Positions 1-9,324 of a DNA stretch of 64,000 bases are shown piece by piece; within the stretch, counting starts at the first letter, position 1; each line of letters begins with the position of its first letter. The stretch is from Polyangiaceae bacterium (GTDB lineage Bacteria > Myxococcota_A > Polyangia > Polyangiales > Polyangiaceae). Where the stretch lies: contig JADJRH010000011.1 of assembly GCA_016712345.1 (NCBI GenBank), positions 496,001-560,000 on the forward strand, read 5' to 3'. The translations under genes were made by a program, and so were the position numbers. The notes below the pieces were generated by a model that saw nothing but the letters and a program-made list of their open reading frames with translations, had not been told where the DNA came from and made no database searches.

Positions 1-306
1 CCCCATGCCCGTGTTTCCCGCCGTTGCTTCCACCAGCGTTGCACCGGGTTTGAGTACACCTCGCTCTTCAGCGTCCAAAACGATCGCCAGCGCAATCCGA
101 TCTTTCACGCTGCCGCCCGGATTCAGATGTTCGCACTTCACATAGATCGGCACTTCAAGATCGCGACCGATGCGTTGCAGTTGAACAAGAGGTGTACACC
201 CAATGGTTTCGACGATTGTGCGGATGCGCGGTGCGACGTTGCCCGATGCCGCCGCGCCGAACGCAGCGACGCGGGACGTGCCGGCACCGTGGCGCTCTTC
301 GCTCAC
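1..306 (-). CDS. Cysteine synthase / cystathionine beta-synthase family PLP enzyme, partial (C-terminus beyond the window)
   Basis: The reverse strand from a GTG at 306 reads a fold-type II PLP enzyme N-terminus. After about 25 low-complexity residues come TPLVQLQRIG, the KCEHLNPGGSVKDR block that carries the Schiff-base lysine, and EATAGNTG, the loop that holds the PLP phosphate. The frame stays open to base 1, so about 100 residues are present and the rest lies outside. Family knowledge says such enzymes make cysteine from O-acetylserine and sulfide, or act as cystathionine beta-synthase; the fragment cannot separate these. The GTG start overlaps the stop of the upstream glutamate dehydrogenase gene (GTGA), which points to translational coupling. 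The start is chosen for that overlap. Confidence 0.85.
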   Translation of the reverse strand, partial: MSEERHGAGTSRVAAFGAAASGNVAPRIRTIVETIGCTPLVQLQRIGRDLEVPIYVKCEHLNPGGSVKDRIALAIVLDAEERGVLKPGATLVEATAGNTGMG

Positions 307-1838
307 TGCGAAAAACCTTCGAGCATGTAGTGCGCTTCGATCCTCTTCAGAGCGAGCACCATCGCCGCCACACGCACCGGCACCTCTTTGCCCAGCACGA
401 AACCCCGCGAGTCATGCTCCGCCGTTCGCCGAGGTCGATTGGCAGCGATGTCCTGGATCACGTGGTAGTTGCTCTTGATCGCCCGTTCGAGCCGACTGTT
501 CACTTCGGCCTCGGTCCAGTGCTCCATGCGCTTGTTCTGGATCCACTCGTAATACGAAACGGTAACGCCGCCCGCGTTGCCGATGATGTCGGGAATCACT
601 GCAATGTTGCGCCGCGCGAGAACCCGATCCGCTTCCGGCGTTGTTGGACGGTTTGCGCCTTCGGCAACCAACTTCGCCTTCAACCGTTCAGCGATCTGCG
701 GACCAATCGCGTCACCAAGCGCCGCGGGTACACAAATCTCAGCATCCACATCCCAAAAGTCCGACGCGCCGATCGCCTGCGCCTCTGTGTACCCTTTCAC
801 CGACCGACGAAGGTTGTCGGGTCGCTCCACGTATTGTTGCAACTTCCACACATCCAAACCGTTCGGGTCAAACACGGTTCCGTCGGCGTCTTGCACCGCC
901 ACGCAAATCGCTCCCATTCCCACAAGGATCTCCGCCGCCGCGGCACCCACATTGCCAAACCCCTGAACCATGAATCGACTGCCCATCAGCGGCTGGCCTC
1001 GATCTTTGAACCACTCTTCAATGCAATAGGCCAATCCGCGCCCCGTCGCCTTTACACGGCCCTCTGAGCCCCCAATCCTCACGTCTTTTCCGGTCACCAC
1101 ACTTCGCAGTTCGTGCCGCTCGCGCTCTCCGTCGGTGTATTGCCGCACCAGCCACGCCATGACTTCAGAGTTGGTGCCCACGTCGGGGGCCGGAATATCA
1201 ATGTTCGGCCCAATCAATTGCTTCAGCCGATACATGAAACGCAGGGTAATTCGCTCCAACTCGTCTTTCGTATACTCACGTGGATCCATTCGCAGCCCAC
1301 CTTTTGCCCCACCGAAGGGCACATCTGCAATGGCCGTTTTCCACGTCATTTCAGCCGCCAGCGCATTAAACAAGTCTAAACTGACAGCCTTGTGAAATCG
1401 CAGCCCACCCTTATAAGGGCCTCGCGCCTGATTGTGTTGAACGCGATAACCTTTCAGTCGAACAAACCCCCCGGGCTCCACGCGGAAAAGCCCCTTACCC
1501 TCCAGTTTGATAAACCGGTCCTTTGCGTGCAGAACTCCGCTCCGCAAGGCCGTCGGCCGAAGAACGTATTTACCATCGAAGAGCGGAACCAGCCCCGCCT
1601 TTTCGGGCGACGACGCTGGCAAATCTTCCATATTCCCTGCGTCCGCCGCCGACGTTGGAACAAGCCTGTCTGCGAGATTCGTTGTCACATAAAAAATGTG
1701 CTCATAGTCAGGTTGCTCCAACTCCAGTCGAATGCGAGGAGCCAACCCAATCAAGTCAGCCGCGGAGTGAAATACCTCCATCGACTCGTCGAAAATGTTC
1801 TTTTCAGATTCGCGCGTGGGAACGTGGGGCTCGTTCAT
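303..1838 (-). CDS. Glutamate dehydrogenase (ELFV family)
   Basis: About 511 residues from ATG at 1838. The Glu/Leu/Phe/Val dehydrogenase signature is clear: YRVQHNQARGPYKGG, PFGGAKGG with the catalytic lysine near residue 179, and a Rossmann motif VQGFGNVGAA near 291. The protein interconverts glutamate and 2-oxoglutarate plus ammonium with NAD(P). The first 90-100 residues are extra compared with usual bacterial enzymes of 420-450 residues. A longer reading begins at ATG 1868, but it has no visible ribosome site, while AAGG lies upstream of 1838. The stop overlaps the GTG of the cysteine-synthase-type gene downstream, suggesting a nitrogen/sulfur amino-acid operon. Cofactor preference cannot be told. 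Confidence 0.92.
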   Translation of the reverse strand: MNEPHVPTRESEKNIFDESMEVFHSAADLIGLAPRIRLELEQPDYEHIFYVTTNLADRLVPTSAADAGNMEDLPASSPEKAGLVPLFDGKYVLRPTALRSGVLHAKDRFIKLEGKGLFRVEPGGFVRLKGYRVQHNQARGPYKGGLRFHKAVSLDLFNALAAEMTWKTAIADVPFGGAKGGLRMDPREYTKDELERITLRFMYRLKQLIGPNIDIPAPDVGTNSEVMAWLVRQYTDGERERHELRSVVTGKDVRIGGSEGRVKATGRGLAYCIEEWFKDRGQPLMGSRFMVQGFGNVGAAAAEILVGMGAICVAVQDADGTVFDPNGLDVWKLQQYVERPDNLRRSVKGYTEAQAIGASDFWDVDAEICVPAALGDAIGPQIAERLKAKLVAEGANRPTTPEADRVLARRNIAVIPDIIGNAGGVTVSYYEWIQNKRMEHWTEAEVNSRLERAIKSNYHVIQDIAANRPRRTAEHDSRGFVLGKEVPVRVAAMVLALKRIEAHYMLEGFSQ

Positions 1839-1884
1839 GCCCGCGACCTTGCCAGATCCGCCGGCCATTTGTCTACTGTGCGAT

Positions 1885-3642
1885 TCAGTTGGTCACGTGA
1901 GTCCAACGAAATTTGTCTACCAATGCTGTTGAATCCACGTTTCCGTCGCCGCTGTCCCAAATCGCAAAGGTAAGCTCAATGGTTTCACCCGGCACAATGT
2001 CGGCTCCCGATGTGGACCAAGTGGTTGCCCCGCCGTCTACAAGAGAACCATCCCAACCTCCCATGCCCGTTCCCAGCAAGTCTTGTGTCCCACCGCCGCA
2101 GTTTGCGTATGCACAAACAATCCAGGCAGCTGTGTTGGCAGAAAAAGGGTTTTTGGCCTCGTCAAACGCCACATTTGTATCGGCCGGCGTGTTTGGATGT
2201 TGTGACTTGAGTAGAGCCACAAAAAAGTCGTTATACTCCGAACAAATGTTATCGGGATATTCGGCGGTGTACATCCGCGTTCGCACCTCAAACCGCCGCG
2301 CGTTGGTCGGCGTTCGAATGCGCACTTTCAGAGCCGCAGAGTCAAACGCTGTTGCGCAAATAGTCCCGTTCGTGCACATTCCACACCCCATTGGAACCTG
2401 ACCATCGGCCCCCAAAAATCCCGATGGAATAGACACCTGCGTTCCCGCCACGTAGTTGCCAAATTGGTCGGGTGTATACCCATTCTGAGGGTAGATAAAT
2501 CCCGGATCATCTTCATCCCGCGCCGTGCCCGACGAAATTGCCGCAAGGGTAGATCCATATTCAGGCAGCACATTGAGCCCAAATCCTGATAGTACCCCCA
2601 CCTGAACGTCATTGGGTGCGCCTGCACCGTCCACAAGCGTAAGATTCGAGCTAATCACACCCCACACTTTAAACGGAAGCGCCGCGTCTTCTGTGGTGAA
2701 TCGGCAAAGATCCATCGCTTTGACCAATTCCAGCGACGTGGTTGGAGTCTCCAATGCCGGATCTGTACAGGTCGGCGGCGGATCTGAATCGCCGGTAACG
2801 CCGTTGCAATCGTCGTCCACCCCATTGCCAGGCATTTCAAAAGCACCTGGATTTACAAGCTCGGGATGATCTGTACATCCCAATTCACAACAATCGCCGT
2901 TGCACACGTTCCAGCCATCCCCGTCGGCGTCAGCCACGTTGTCCACAACACCGTCGCAATCGTCGTCCACCCCATTACAGATTTCCGCGACCGGTGTGAC
3001 CTCCGATTGGCAAAGGCTCCATCCCATCGAGCCAAGACACTCTTGAATGCCCGATACGCACGCGCCCACCCCGTTCGTACCACTCGGTCCGGTATAACAG
3101 GGCTTCACCGAGCCCGGCACACAAATACAAGTGCCGGCCGTTTCACACCCGTTGCCCTCATTCAGATCGCAGTCCGAAAAACCTGGAACGCACCCCGCCA
3201 AAGCGCAGGTTCCCAAAATGCACTGCCCAACGCCGTTGGGATAAGAACAAATATTGCCGCACGCGCCGCAGTTTTCAGAGTCGCCGTCAAGGTGTACACA
3301 TTCTCCGCTGCAACAGCCGTCCGCAACAGAACAGTCCGCGTACGTTTGGCACTCCGCCGCCGGCTCGCAGGTGCACCCGTTGCACACCGAGTTTGTCGGG
3401 CAATCCTGGTCGGTCTGACAGGTACACATTCCAGTTGATCCACCGCTGCCGCCCGAGCCTCCTTGCTCTCCCGAGCCCCCGTCTGCACCGCCCGCAAGGC
3501 TGAGCGGCGTTTTTCCACCGCACCCCGCAAACAGAAGAAATGCCCCTGCCGCCACCACAACAGGCCGAAACAGGGCACCGAGCGCCGACTCTGCCGCTCG
3601 TGTTCCGCACCTTCTTTTGCGGCTTTCGCGATCGTTCGCCAT
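1885..3642 (-). CDS. Cys-rich surface lipoprotein with MopE-type metal-binding motif and choice-of-anchor-L-like domain
   Basis: 585 residues. The N-terminus has a basic stretch, a hydrophobic core and a lipobox ending FAGC near residue 42, followed by a Gly/Ser linker. A Cys-rich region follows (about 75-290) with two NGVDDDC motifs, EICNGVDDDCDG and GNGVDDDCNG, the putative metal-binding motif named after MopE. The C-terminal 270 residues resemble the choice-of-anchor L family (VGVLSGFGLNVL, YPDNICSEYNDFF, WDSGDGNVDSTALVDKFRW). The ATG at 3642 has GGAGGA six bases upstream, which fixes the start. It is probably an exported, lipid-anchored surface protein; copper or calcium binding is only a possibility. 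It is divergent from the GlsB-type gene. Confidence 0.8.
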   Translation of the reverse strand: MANDRESRKRRCGTRAAESALGALFRPVVVAAGAFLLFAGCGGKTPLSLAGGADGGSGEQGGSGGSGGSTGMCTCQTDQDCPTNSVCNGCTCEPAAECQTYADCSVADGCCSGECVHLDGDSENCGACGNICSYPNGVGQCILGTCALAGCVPGFSDCDLNEGNGCETAGTCICVPGSVKPCYTGPSGTNGVGACVSGIQECLGSMGWSLCQSEVTPVAEICNGVDDDCDGVVDNVADADGDGWNVCNGDCCELGCTDHPELVNPGAFEMPGNGVDDDCNGVTGDSDPPPTCTDPALETPTTSLELVKAMDLCRFTTEDAALPFKVWGVISSNLTLVDGAGAPNDVQVGVLSGFGLNVLPEYGSTLAAISSGTARDEDDPGFIYPQNGYTPDQFGNYVAGTQVSIPSGFLGADGQVPMGCGMCTNGTICATAFDSAALKVRIRTPTNARRFEVRTRMYTAEYPDNICSEYNDFFVALLKSQHPNTPADTNVAFDEAKNPFSANTAAWIVCAYANCGGGTQDLLGTGMGGWDGSLVDGGATTWSTSGADIVPGETIELTFAIWDSGDGNVDSTALVDKFRWTHVTN

Positions 3643-3756
3643 GCGGATCCTCCAAAATCAGTCGTCAGATTACCATGACGGTTGCCGCACGAGGCGCACT
3701 CGTTTTTTTTGAACCCGAGGATGCAATTTGAGCCCACTCGTGCAATGGTCCCGCCC

Positions 3757-4014
3757 ATGGACATTGTGTCGTGGTTGGTTTTTGGGTTGATTGCAGGCGT
3801 AATTGCCAAAATCATCATGCCAGGTCGCGACCCCGGTGGGTGGATTATCACCATCGGCCTCGGTATAGGCGGCTCGTACCTGGGAGGTTACCTCTCTCGC
3901 AAATTGAACATTGCCCCAGCCGCACCGGGCTTCAACTTTGTCAGCCTCGGCACCGCAGTCGCAGGTGCGGTGATCCTGCTGCTCGCCTACCGTATTGTCT
4001 TTCGCCGTAGGTAG
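3757..4014 (+). CDS. GlsB/YeaQ/YmgE-family stress-associated membrane protein
   Basis: 85 residues from ATG 3757; a longer in-frame reading from 3682 adds a polar tail that does not belong to the family. Three hydrophobic helices are visible with the family pattern: IVSWLVFGLIAGVIAKIIMPG, then PGGWIITIGLGIGGSYLGG, then SLGTAVAGAVILLLAYRI, ending in basic residues. Members of this transglycosylase-associated (YeaQ) family are small inner-membrane proteins linked to acid or general stress; the biochemical role is not settled. It is followed 56 bases later by the aldo/keto reductase on the same strand, so the two could be co-transcribed. Confidence 0.85.
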   Translation: MDIVSWLVFGLIAGVIAKIIMPGRDPGGWIITIGLGIGGSYLGGYLSRKLNIAPAAPGFNFVSLGTAVAGAVILLLAYRIVFRRR

Positions 4015-4070
4015 GTGCGGTCCACCCAACAATGCCCTGTTGGTATCCCTAACCTCGCAAGGAAAAAACA

Positions 4071-5156
4071 ATGCCGCTCAATCACTATGTCACACTCGGT
4101 CGGTCCCGTTTGCGTGTGAGCCCGTTTTGCCTTGGAGCAATGACCTTTGGTGAAGACCTCGGATGGGGAACAAGCGTTAAAGATTCAGAAGCTATTTTAG
4201 ACCGTTATATCGATCTCGGCGGCAACTTTATAGATACGGCCAACGCTTATACAAAAGGCCACTCTGAAAAAATCATCGGTGACCACCTGGGGCGCCACAA
4301 GGCCAAGCGAAACCGAGTTGTCATTGCAACAAAGTTTCTGTCCAACATGTTCTTGGGCGATCCCAATGGTGGCGGCGCCAATCGAAAGTCCATTGTCGCC
4401 GCTTGTGAAGAGTCGCTCCGGCGCCTCCAAACCGACTATATTGATTTGTACTGGATGCACGCCTGGGACAAATGGACTCCCATTGATGAAACCATGGCAG
4501 CGCTCGACGATCTCGTTCGGAGTGGCAAGGTCAGGTACATCGGTTTTTCAGACACCCCCGCATGGAAGGTGACAGAAGCGCAAATGCTCGCGCGTTTCCG
4601 CGGAATAACGCCGCTCATCGCCCTCCAAATTGAATATTCGCTGCTCGAACGCACTGTCGAGGGTGAACTTGTCCCCATGGCAATTGAAATGGGCCTTGGA
4701 ATCACCCCGTGGTCCCCTCTTCGCAGCGGGGTATTGAGCGGCAAATACACAAGGGAAAACGCCGGCAAAATAAAGGCCGACCGCGGGATCTGGGCTGAAA
4801 GTGCACTTAACGAACGCACCTATACTATCGTCGATGAGCTGATCAAAATTGCCAATCAACTCGACACCACACCTGCACGTGTCGCGCTCAACTGGGTACA
4901 AACACGCCCCGGCGTTTCTTCCACAATTATCGGTGCCCGCACACTCGCTCAACTCAACGACAACCTTCCCGCGCTCGACATCACGTTGGCGCCGGAACAC
5001 GTGGCTGCTCTCGACGGGCTTTCCAAACCTACCCTCAACTTCCCCGCAGCTTTCCTTTCCCGCATCGGCGTTTTCATGAACGGCGGCACCACCATTAACG
5101 GCGAGGCCTCGCCTGCCTGGCCAATGGCTCCGCAAACCGACGCCGAGCGGTATTAA
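4071..5156 (+). CDS. Aldo/keto reductase
   Basis: 361 residues from ATG 4071, with AAGGA about eight bases upstream. The AKR tetrad is visible: D55 and Y60 in FIDTANAY, K88 in VIATKF and H130 in YWMH. GFSDTPAWKV and ITPWSPLRSGVLSGKY match the NADPH-binding half of the (beta/alpha)8 barrel. Such proteins reduce aldehydes or ketones with NADPH in the cytosol; the substrate is not predictable here. The sequence resembles the YajO/oxidoreductase-like AKR group. It ends 14 bases before the stop of the convergent VWA gene, with no clear terminator hairpin between them. Confidence 0.93.
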   Translation: MPLNHYVTLGRSRLRVSPFCLGAMTFGEDLGWGTSVKDSEAILDRYIDLGGNFIDTANAYTKGHSEKIIGDHLGRHKAKRNRVVIATKFLSNMFLGDPNGGGANRKSIVAACEESLRRLQTDYIDLYWMHAWDKWTPIDETMAALDDLVRSGKVRYIGFSDTPAWKVTEAQMLARFRGITPLIALQIEYSLLERTVEGELVPMAIEMGLGITPWSPLRSGVLSGKYTRENAGKIKADRGIWAESALNERTYTIVDELIKIANQLDTTPARVALNWVQTRPGVSSTIIGARTLAQLNDNLPALDITLAPEHVAALDGLSKPTLNFPAAFLSRIGVFMNGGTTINGEASPAWPMAPQTDAERY

Positions 5157-5170
5157 ACAGCACTCACTTC

Positions 5171-7288
5171 CTATTTTTTCTTCAGCTCCACTCGCATCAC
5201 CAATCCGCTGCCGGCCACTTCGTAACGAGTGCCGGCGCTCATGCGAAACCGCCCTTTTACAATGGGTACATCGCGCGGCTCACCGGCCATTCCCATCGCA
5301 TCGGGCCGCGGAAGTTCAAGCGCCTTTTGACTACCCAAAATTCGAGCGAAAACCCCACCCCCCGGGGCGGGCGTCAGCTCCACAACCCCACCTTTTTTCA
5401 CGGGGCCCGTCGCAGCGACAAATAACTTTGCGCCCCTATAAAACCCGGGAGTGGCCTTTACCCCCAATGGGTAGGTCGCTTCCCTTGGCAGATCGGGATC
5501 CCGCCTGTCCTCGTAGTGGAGCATCATGTTTCTTCGAAAACGCGCCGGCCCCGCAATCCCAATTAAAATGAAAAAGAATAAGAAGATCCCCACCCCGACT
5601 TTAATCCAAAATCCGTAACGCTCCCAAAACGTCAGCGGCACCACATCCACCGTCAGATCCACATCGATCGCCCGGTTTTCAAAGCCTGTGGGTTCGGTTG
5701 GTTTCAGGGTCACCGTCAGCGTTGCCGGCCCCGGAGTTGCGTTCCGATCCACATGGATCGAAAACTCAAACACCCGCTCTCCTTTCTGCTCCAGTTTTAC
5801 AGTGTCGGGCTTGAGTGTCAGATCTGATCTACCCACGAGCGCCGCCGAAAGGGTAAGGTCGGTTCCAACCTCGCTCGCCGACATATCGAGCGACGCTTTT
5901 GCTTTGGCGTCCTGTTTCACCTTCCCAAAATTCAGAGGTGTACTTTTTAAGTGAATCGGCGGAATAAGCCGCGCTTCCATCATGGCCGTTTTGCGCGACA
6001 AAACTCCACCGGGGCCCGGCGCCATTTCCGCCAAAATGCACAGCCTTGTGGCCTTCTGCATGGTGATCGTAAAGCCCCACATGTTGTCGGCTCCGCGCGG
6101 TACACCCCGTGTGGCGCGCTGGAGCCATGGGTCTGAACAGCGCTCCTTAAACGCCGCCGCAAAGGCCACCACATGCCTGTCTAGAAATGCCGGTGCCGGC
6201 ACCCTTCCTCCCGGTGTGGCCAGCCGCGCCTTAAAGGTAACCTTACTACCTATCTCCAGCACATCCGGCATTTCATGGAGACTCAGCCTCAAGTCCAAGT
6301 TCTGTAATGCCGCGTACCTTCCTGCTTTGGCACCCCCCGACAACTTCAATTGAAAATTGCCCACCGGGGGCATGGCAACTTTATAAAAACGATATTGAGG
6401 CGTGTCGGAGTAATACTCCAATTCAGGTTTGGCATTGGCCGTAGAAACCTCACGCCCATCAGGCCTAATTAACTGCGCTCTCAGCGTCGGCGGACCAACA
6501 ACCACCACATCCAGCGAAAGGGCGCCCTCGTCCACAGCGATGGAAACCAACTCGCTGCTTGGACCCTCCACAAGTGTACTGCCCAAAAGTCTTGCGTACA
6601 CTTCAGCAAAAATGCGAGGCAATTCTTCGGCCTTTTCGGTGGCGATCCCCACCCCGCCCGAAAGCCGCGCCGCTTCTTCCAAAAACTCTTTCGGCGCCGA
6701 ACGTGAAAGGCCCACAGCGTACACCCGTGAGTCTTTGAGCGCCGGAATGGATGACTCCAATACCCGTTGTTTACACAGCGCTTCACTCCCCGTTTTGGCG
6801 GCGCGCGCCGCTTCTCCCAACGCGCCTTTGGGATCGGGATCACACCGCCCGTCGGTGAGAAACACAACGAATGACTGGTCGCCCGCTTCTTTTTTGGCAC
6901 CCGACAAAAGCCGGGCAGCCTCACCCAAACCGGCGGTAAAGTCGGTCCAAGCGCCGTTTTTACCCACCGCTCGAATGGCGGCTTTCAGCTTTTGGCGATC
7001 TTCAGGGCTCTTAATGGCGATAAACCCCCCGGTAGACTCTCGCGGCCCACCGTCAAACCCCGTGACGGCAATTTCATCCCCATACCGCGCCAAGTCAACG
7101 AACAGCTCGGCAGCAACTTTGCGAAGCTCTTTGGGGTCTGTGGAGAGCATCGACGACGAAGCGTCGATCACCAGCACGGTTCGAAGTGTACCCTCGGCAA
7201 AAGCCGAGCCGGATATCAGAAGCGCCGCAACAAAACTCAACGCGGCCGTCAGCCGAATGAGCAGCGAATGACAAGGGTGGGCCCGCAC
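5171..7288 (-). CDS. Exported VWA-domain membrane protein
   Basis: 705 residues from GTG 7288. A signal peptide (residues 1-31, ending SAFAEG) leads into a von Willebrand A domain with an intact metal-ion site, DASSSM at 42-47 and FLTDGRCDPD about 100 residues on. The middle looks like beta-sandwich domains. One transmembrane helix lies near 562-582 (WIKVGVGIFLFFFILIG), followed by a cytoplasmic tail of about 120 residues. This topology resembles proteins that bind or sense partners outside the inner membrane. No MoxR ATPase or other typical VWA partner is adjacent, so its complex is unknown. The GTG lies just inside the gap after the next lipoprotein gene on the same strand. Confidence 0.75.
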   Translation of the reverse strand: MRAHPCHSLLIRLTAALSFVAALLISGSAFAEGTLRTVLVIDASSSMLSTDPKELRKVAAELFVDLARYGDEIAVTGFDGGPRESTGGFIAIKSPEDRQKLKAAIRAVGKNGAWTDFTAGLGEAARLLSGAKKEAGDQSFVVFLTDGRCDPDPKGALGEAARAAKTGSEALCKQRVLESSIPALKDSRVYAVGLSRSAPKEFLEEAARLSGGVGIATEKAEELPRIFAEVYARLLGSTLVEGPSSELVSIAVDEGALSLDVVVVGPPTLRAQLIRPDGREVSTANAKPELEYYSDTPQYRFYKVAMPPVGNFQLKLSGGAKAGRYAALQNLDLRLSLHEMPDVLEIGSKVTFKARLATPGGRVPAPAFLDRHVVAFAAAFKERCSDPWLQRATRGVPRGADNMWGFTITMQKATRLCILAEMAPGPGGVLSRKTAMMEARLIPPIHLKSTPLNFGKVKQDAKAKASLDMSASEVGTDLTLSAALVGRSDLTLKPDTVKLEQKGERVFEFSIHVDRNATPGPATLTVTLKPTEPTGFENRAIDVDLTVDVVPLTFWERYGFWIKVGVGIFLFFFILIGIAGPARFRRNMMLHYEDRRDPDLPREATYPLGVKATPGFYRGAKLFVAATGPVKKGGVVELTPAPGGGVFARILGSQKALELPRPDAMGMAGEPRDVPIVKGRFRMSAGTRYEVAGSGLVMRVELKKK

Positions 7289-7336
7289 CCCACCGAGTTA
7301 GTACACTCGCCGCCCGCTTTCAACATTCATGGCGAT

Positions 7337-8236
7337 CTACCACTGATGCCAGTTGGTAGATTGGTATACCCCAAGGGACGGTGGAGCATCAAAAAGCGCT
7401 CCAAAAGCCGCTTGAAAGTCCGGGTTTGTGTACACCGTTGCCATGTTGTCAGAACCGGTCCACACGTCCACCGCCAAAAATTCCTGCGGATCGGCCAGCC
7501 CGGTAAATACAATGTGGGCCACGTCTCCCAGTGCGGTGACCGTTCCTTCTCCACCCGCAGCAACCATGTCATGTGCCGCCTGCGCCGCCGCCGGATCAGA
7601 CTCTTTCAGGTGCCCGCGAACCACCACCCAGAAGTGCGGATCCACGTCCCCGGCAGACGTGATGTCTCCCCAGGTGTGCCATTCAGGTTGGCGCTCAAAC
7701 GTTTCCAGCATCGGCGGCCCTGAAAACAGCGCGCCGAAAGCCGCCTGAAAGTCAGGGTTTGAGTAGAACGTTTGCATCCCATCCACACTCGTCCACCTGT
7801 CCATCGCCAAAAACTGATTTTCTTGTGTACCCAAAAGAGCGGTTCCCAAAAACACGTGGTGGGCCACATCTCCTGCTGCTTTTGCCGCGGATTCACCACC
7901 CGAAGCCAACATGTCATGTTGCGTTTGGGCTTCTGTCATGTCGGTTGTAAAAAGCGTCCCTCGAACGAGTGCCGCGTATTGCGGTGCGGGCGCTCCCCCC
8001 ATTCCACCTCCGCCGGTGGTAGCGCCGCCCGTTCCGCCAACGCCGCCCGTTCCACCGCTTCCGCCGGTGCTTCCCCCTGAACCACCTGACGATGTTGTAC
8101 CGCCTGTACCCGTAGGCACCGTCTCGTTGTCGTCGCATCCGCTGACAAACCCGCACAACGCAAGAGCCGCCGCGGCAGTCAACATGCGAACGTTGGAAAC
8201 ACGGCCCATCGCAAAAGAAAACTCAAAGTGTGTCAC
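7337..8236 (-). CDS. Lipoprotein with two tandem copies of an about 100-residue domain
   Basis: 299 residues from GTG 8236, supported by GAGGTGA a few bases upstream. The lipobox is VSGC (Cys34), followed by a Gly/Ser/Thr linker to about residue 85. The rest is an internal duplication: residues about 88-190 and 203-299 both carry a VRG strand, then HDMxAxGGE, then GDVAHxVF, then FLAxDxWT and finally NPDFQAAFGALF. The pattern suits a dimeric alpha/beta-barrel (ABM or YCII-like) fold formed within one chain, but I cannot name the family with confidence. It is anchored outside the cytoplasm and its function is unknown. Confidence 0.75.
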   Translation of the reverse strand: MTHFEFSFAMGRVSNVRMLTAAAALALCGFVSGCDDNETVPTGTGGTTSSGGSGGSTGGSGGTGGVGGTGGATTGGGGMGGAPAPQYAALVRGTLFTTDMTEAQTQHDMLASGGESAAKAAGDVAHHVFLGTALLGTQENQFLAMDRWTSVDGMQTFYSNPDFQAAFGALFSGPPMLETFERQPEWHTWGDITSAGDVDPHFWVVVRGHLKESDPAAAQAAHDMVAAGGEGTVTALGDVAHIVFTGLADPQEFLAVDVWTGSDNMATVYTNPDFQAAFGALFDAPPSLGVYQSTNWHQW

Positions 8237-8360
8237 GTCTCACCTCGCGCTCCACAATTAACGAGCCTTGTAAAACGTCGCCACGGATGAGCGTCCCAGT
8301 GGTCCGTCCAATCGTCCCAAGAGCCCACCCAATCCTTACAACTGATGTAGTCTCCCGCGC

Positions 8361-9314
8361 ATGGACTCGCTCTCTACCATCTTAGATTCGGTACGCCTCG
8401 CGAGTGCGGCCGTTTCAAGTGGACACTTTACCTCCCCATGGGCTGTGTGTACACAAGGTGCACCCGCCGGCATATTCCACGCGGTATTACAAGGCTCCGC
8501 GTTTATTGTCGCTGAAGGAGAAACTGAACCCACGCTGCTCAACACTGGGGATGTGGTGGTTCTGCCCGGTGGACATTCCCACACCATTGCGAGTGCTTTT
8601 CCGTGTGAGCCCGTTTCGGTCCGCGATCTTCGATCGACAATGGGCGACAGTGGATTGCGCCGCGTATTTCACGGCGGCCCCGGCGAGCCAACGCGCATTT
8701 TCTGTGGAACGTTCCACCTCGATCACGACGCTGAACTCTCGCTCCTTTCTCTCCTCCCCAAACTCATGGTGGTATCCGCCCGGTCCCCCAACGACCATGA
8801 ACCCACGTCGGCAACACTCGCTTTATTGGATCACGAGATCAGCCGCGATGCACCGGGATCGCGCGCGCTCATTTCTCGCCTTTGCGACATTCTATTTGTA
8901 CAAGTGCTTCGCGAACACGTGAGTCGATCCCCCGCGGGATCCCGCGGATGGTTGGCCGCTCTTCGCGACGAACATGTGGGAAAAGCGCTCGCCCTCATCC
9001 ACGAACATCCGGCGGAACATTGGGATGTGAAACTCCTCGCCTCCCGCGCGGGAACGTCGCGTTCGAGGTTGTTTGCACGGTTTTCAGAATTGGTGGGTGA
9101 ACCGCCCGCTCGCTACGCCGCGCGATTTCGCATTCTCACTGCGGCCGACATGTTGCGCCGCCGAAAGCACAGCATTGCCCACGTTGCCGAACGGGTAGGT
9201 TATTCTTCTGAAGACGCTTTCATCAAAGCTTTCAAGCGGCTCATCGGCCACAGCCCCAGTGAATATCGAAAGAAGCTCACGAACCGTTCAACAGCATCTC
9301 GTCTCGTGGTATAG
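8361..9314 (+). CDS. AraC-family transcriptional regulator with N-terminal cupin
   Basis: 317 residues. Residues about 5-190 form a cupin-type ligand-binding domain (GDVVVLPGGHSHTIAS), and residues about 210-310 form the AraC double helix-turn-helix (WDVKLLASRAGTSRSRLFARF, then IAHVAERVGYSSEDAFIKAFKR, then IGHSPSEYRK). Such proteins bind a small effector through the cupin and activate or repress nearby genes. It is divergent from the duplicated-domain lipoprotein, with 124 bases between them that could hold its operator, and is followed by a lipoprotein gene 10 bases downstream. Effector and targets cannot be told. Confidence 0.9.
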   Translation: MDSLSTILDSVRLASAAVSSGHFTSPWAVCTQGAPAGIFHAVLQGSAFIVAEGETEPTLLNTGDVVVLPGGHSHTIASAFPCEPVSVRDLRSTMGDSGLRRVFHGGPGEPTRIFCGTFHLDHDAELSLLSLLPKLMVVSARSPNDHEPTSATLALLDHEISRDAPGSRALISRLCDILFVQVLREHVSRSPAGSRGWLAALRDEHVGKALALIHEHPAEHWDVKLLASRAGTSRSRLFARFSELVGEPPARYAARFRILTAADMLRRRKHSIAHVAERVGYSSEDAFIKAFKRLIGHSPSEYRKKLTNRSTASRLVV

Positions 9315-9324
9315 CCGCCCGGCC

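Noticed and set aside
3162..3854. 230-residue frame on the minus strand over the choice-of-anchor lipoprotein
   Set aside because: It is a shadow frame rich in Arg and Ser with no domain, overlapping a gene with a good start and signal peptide.
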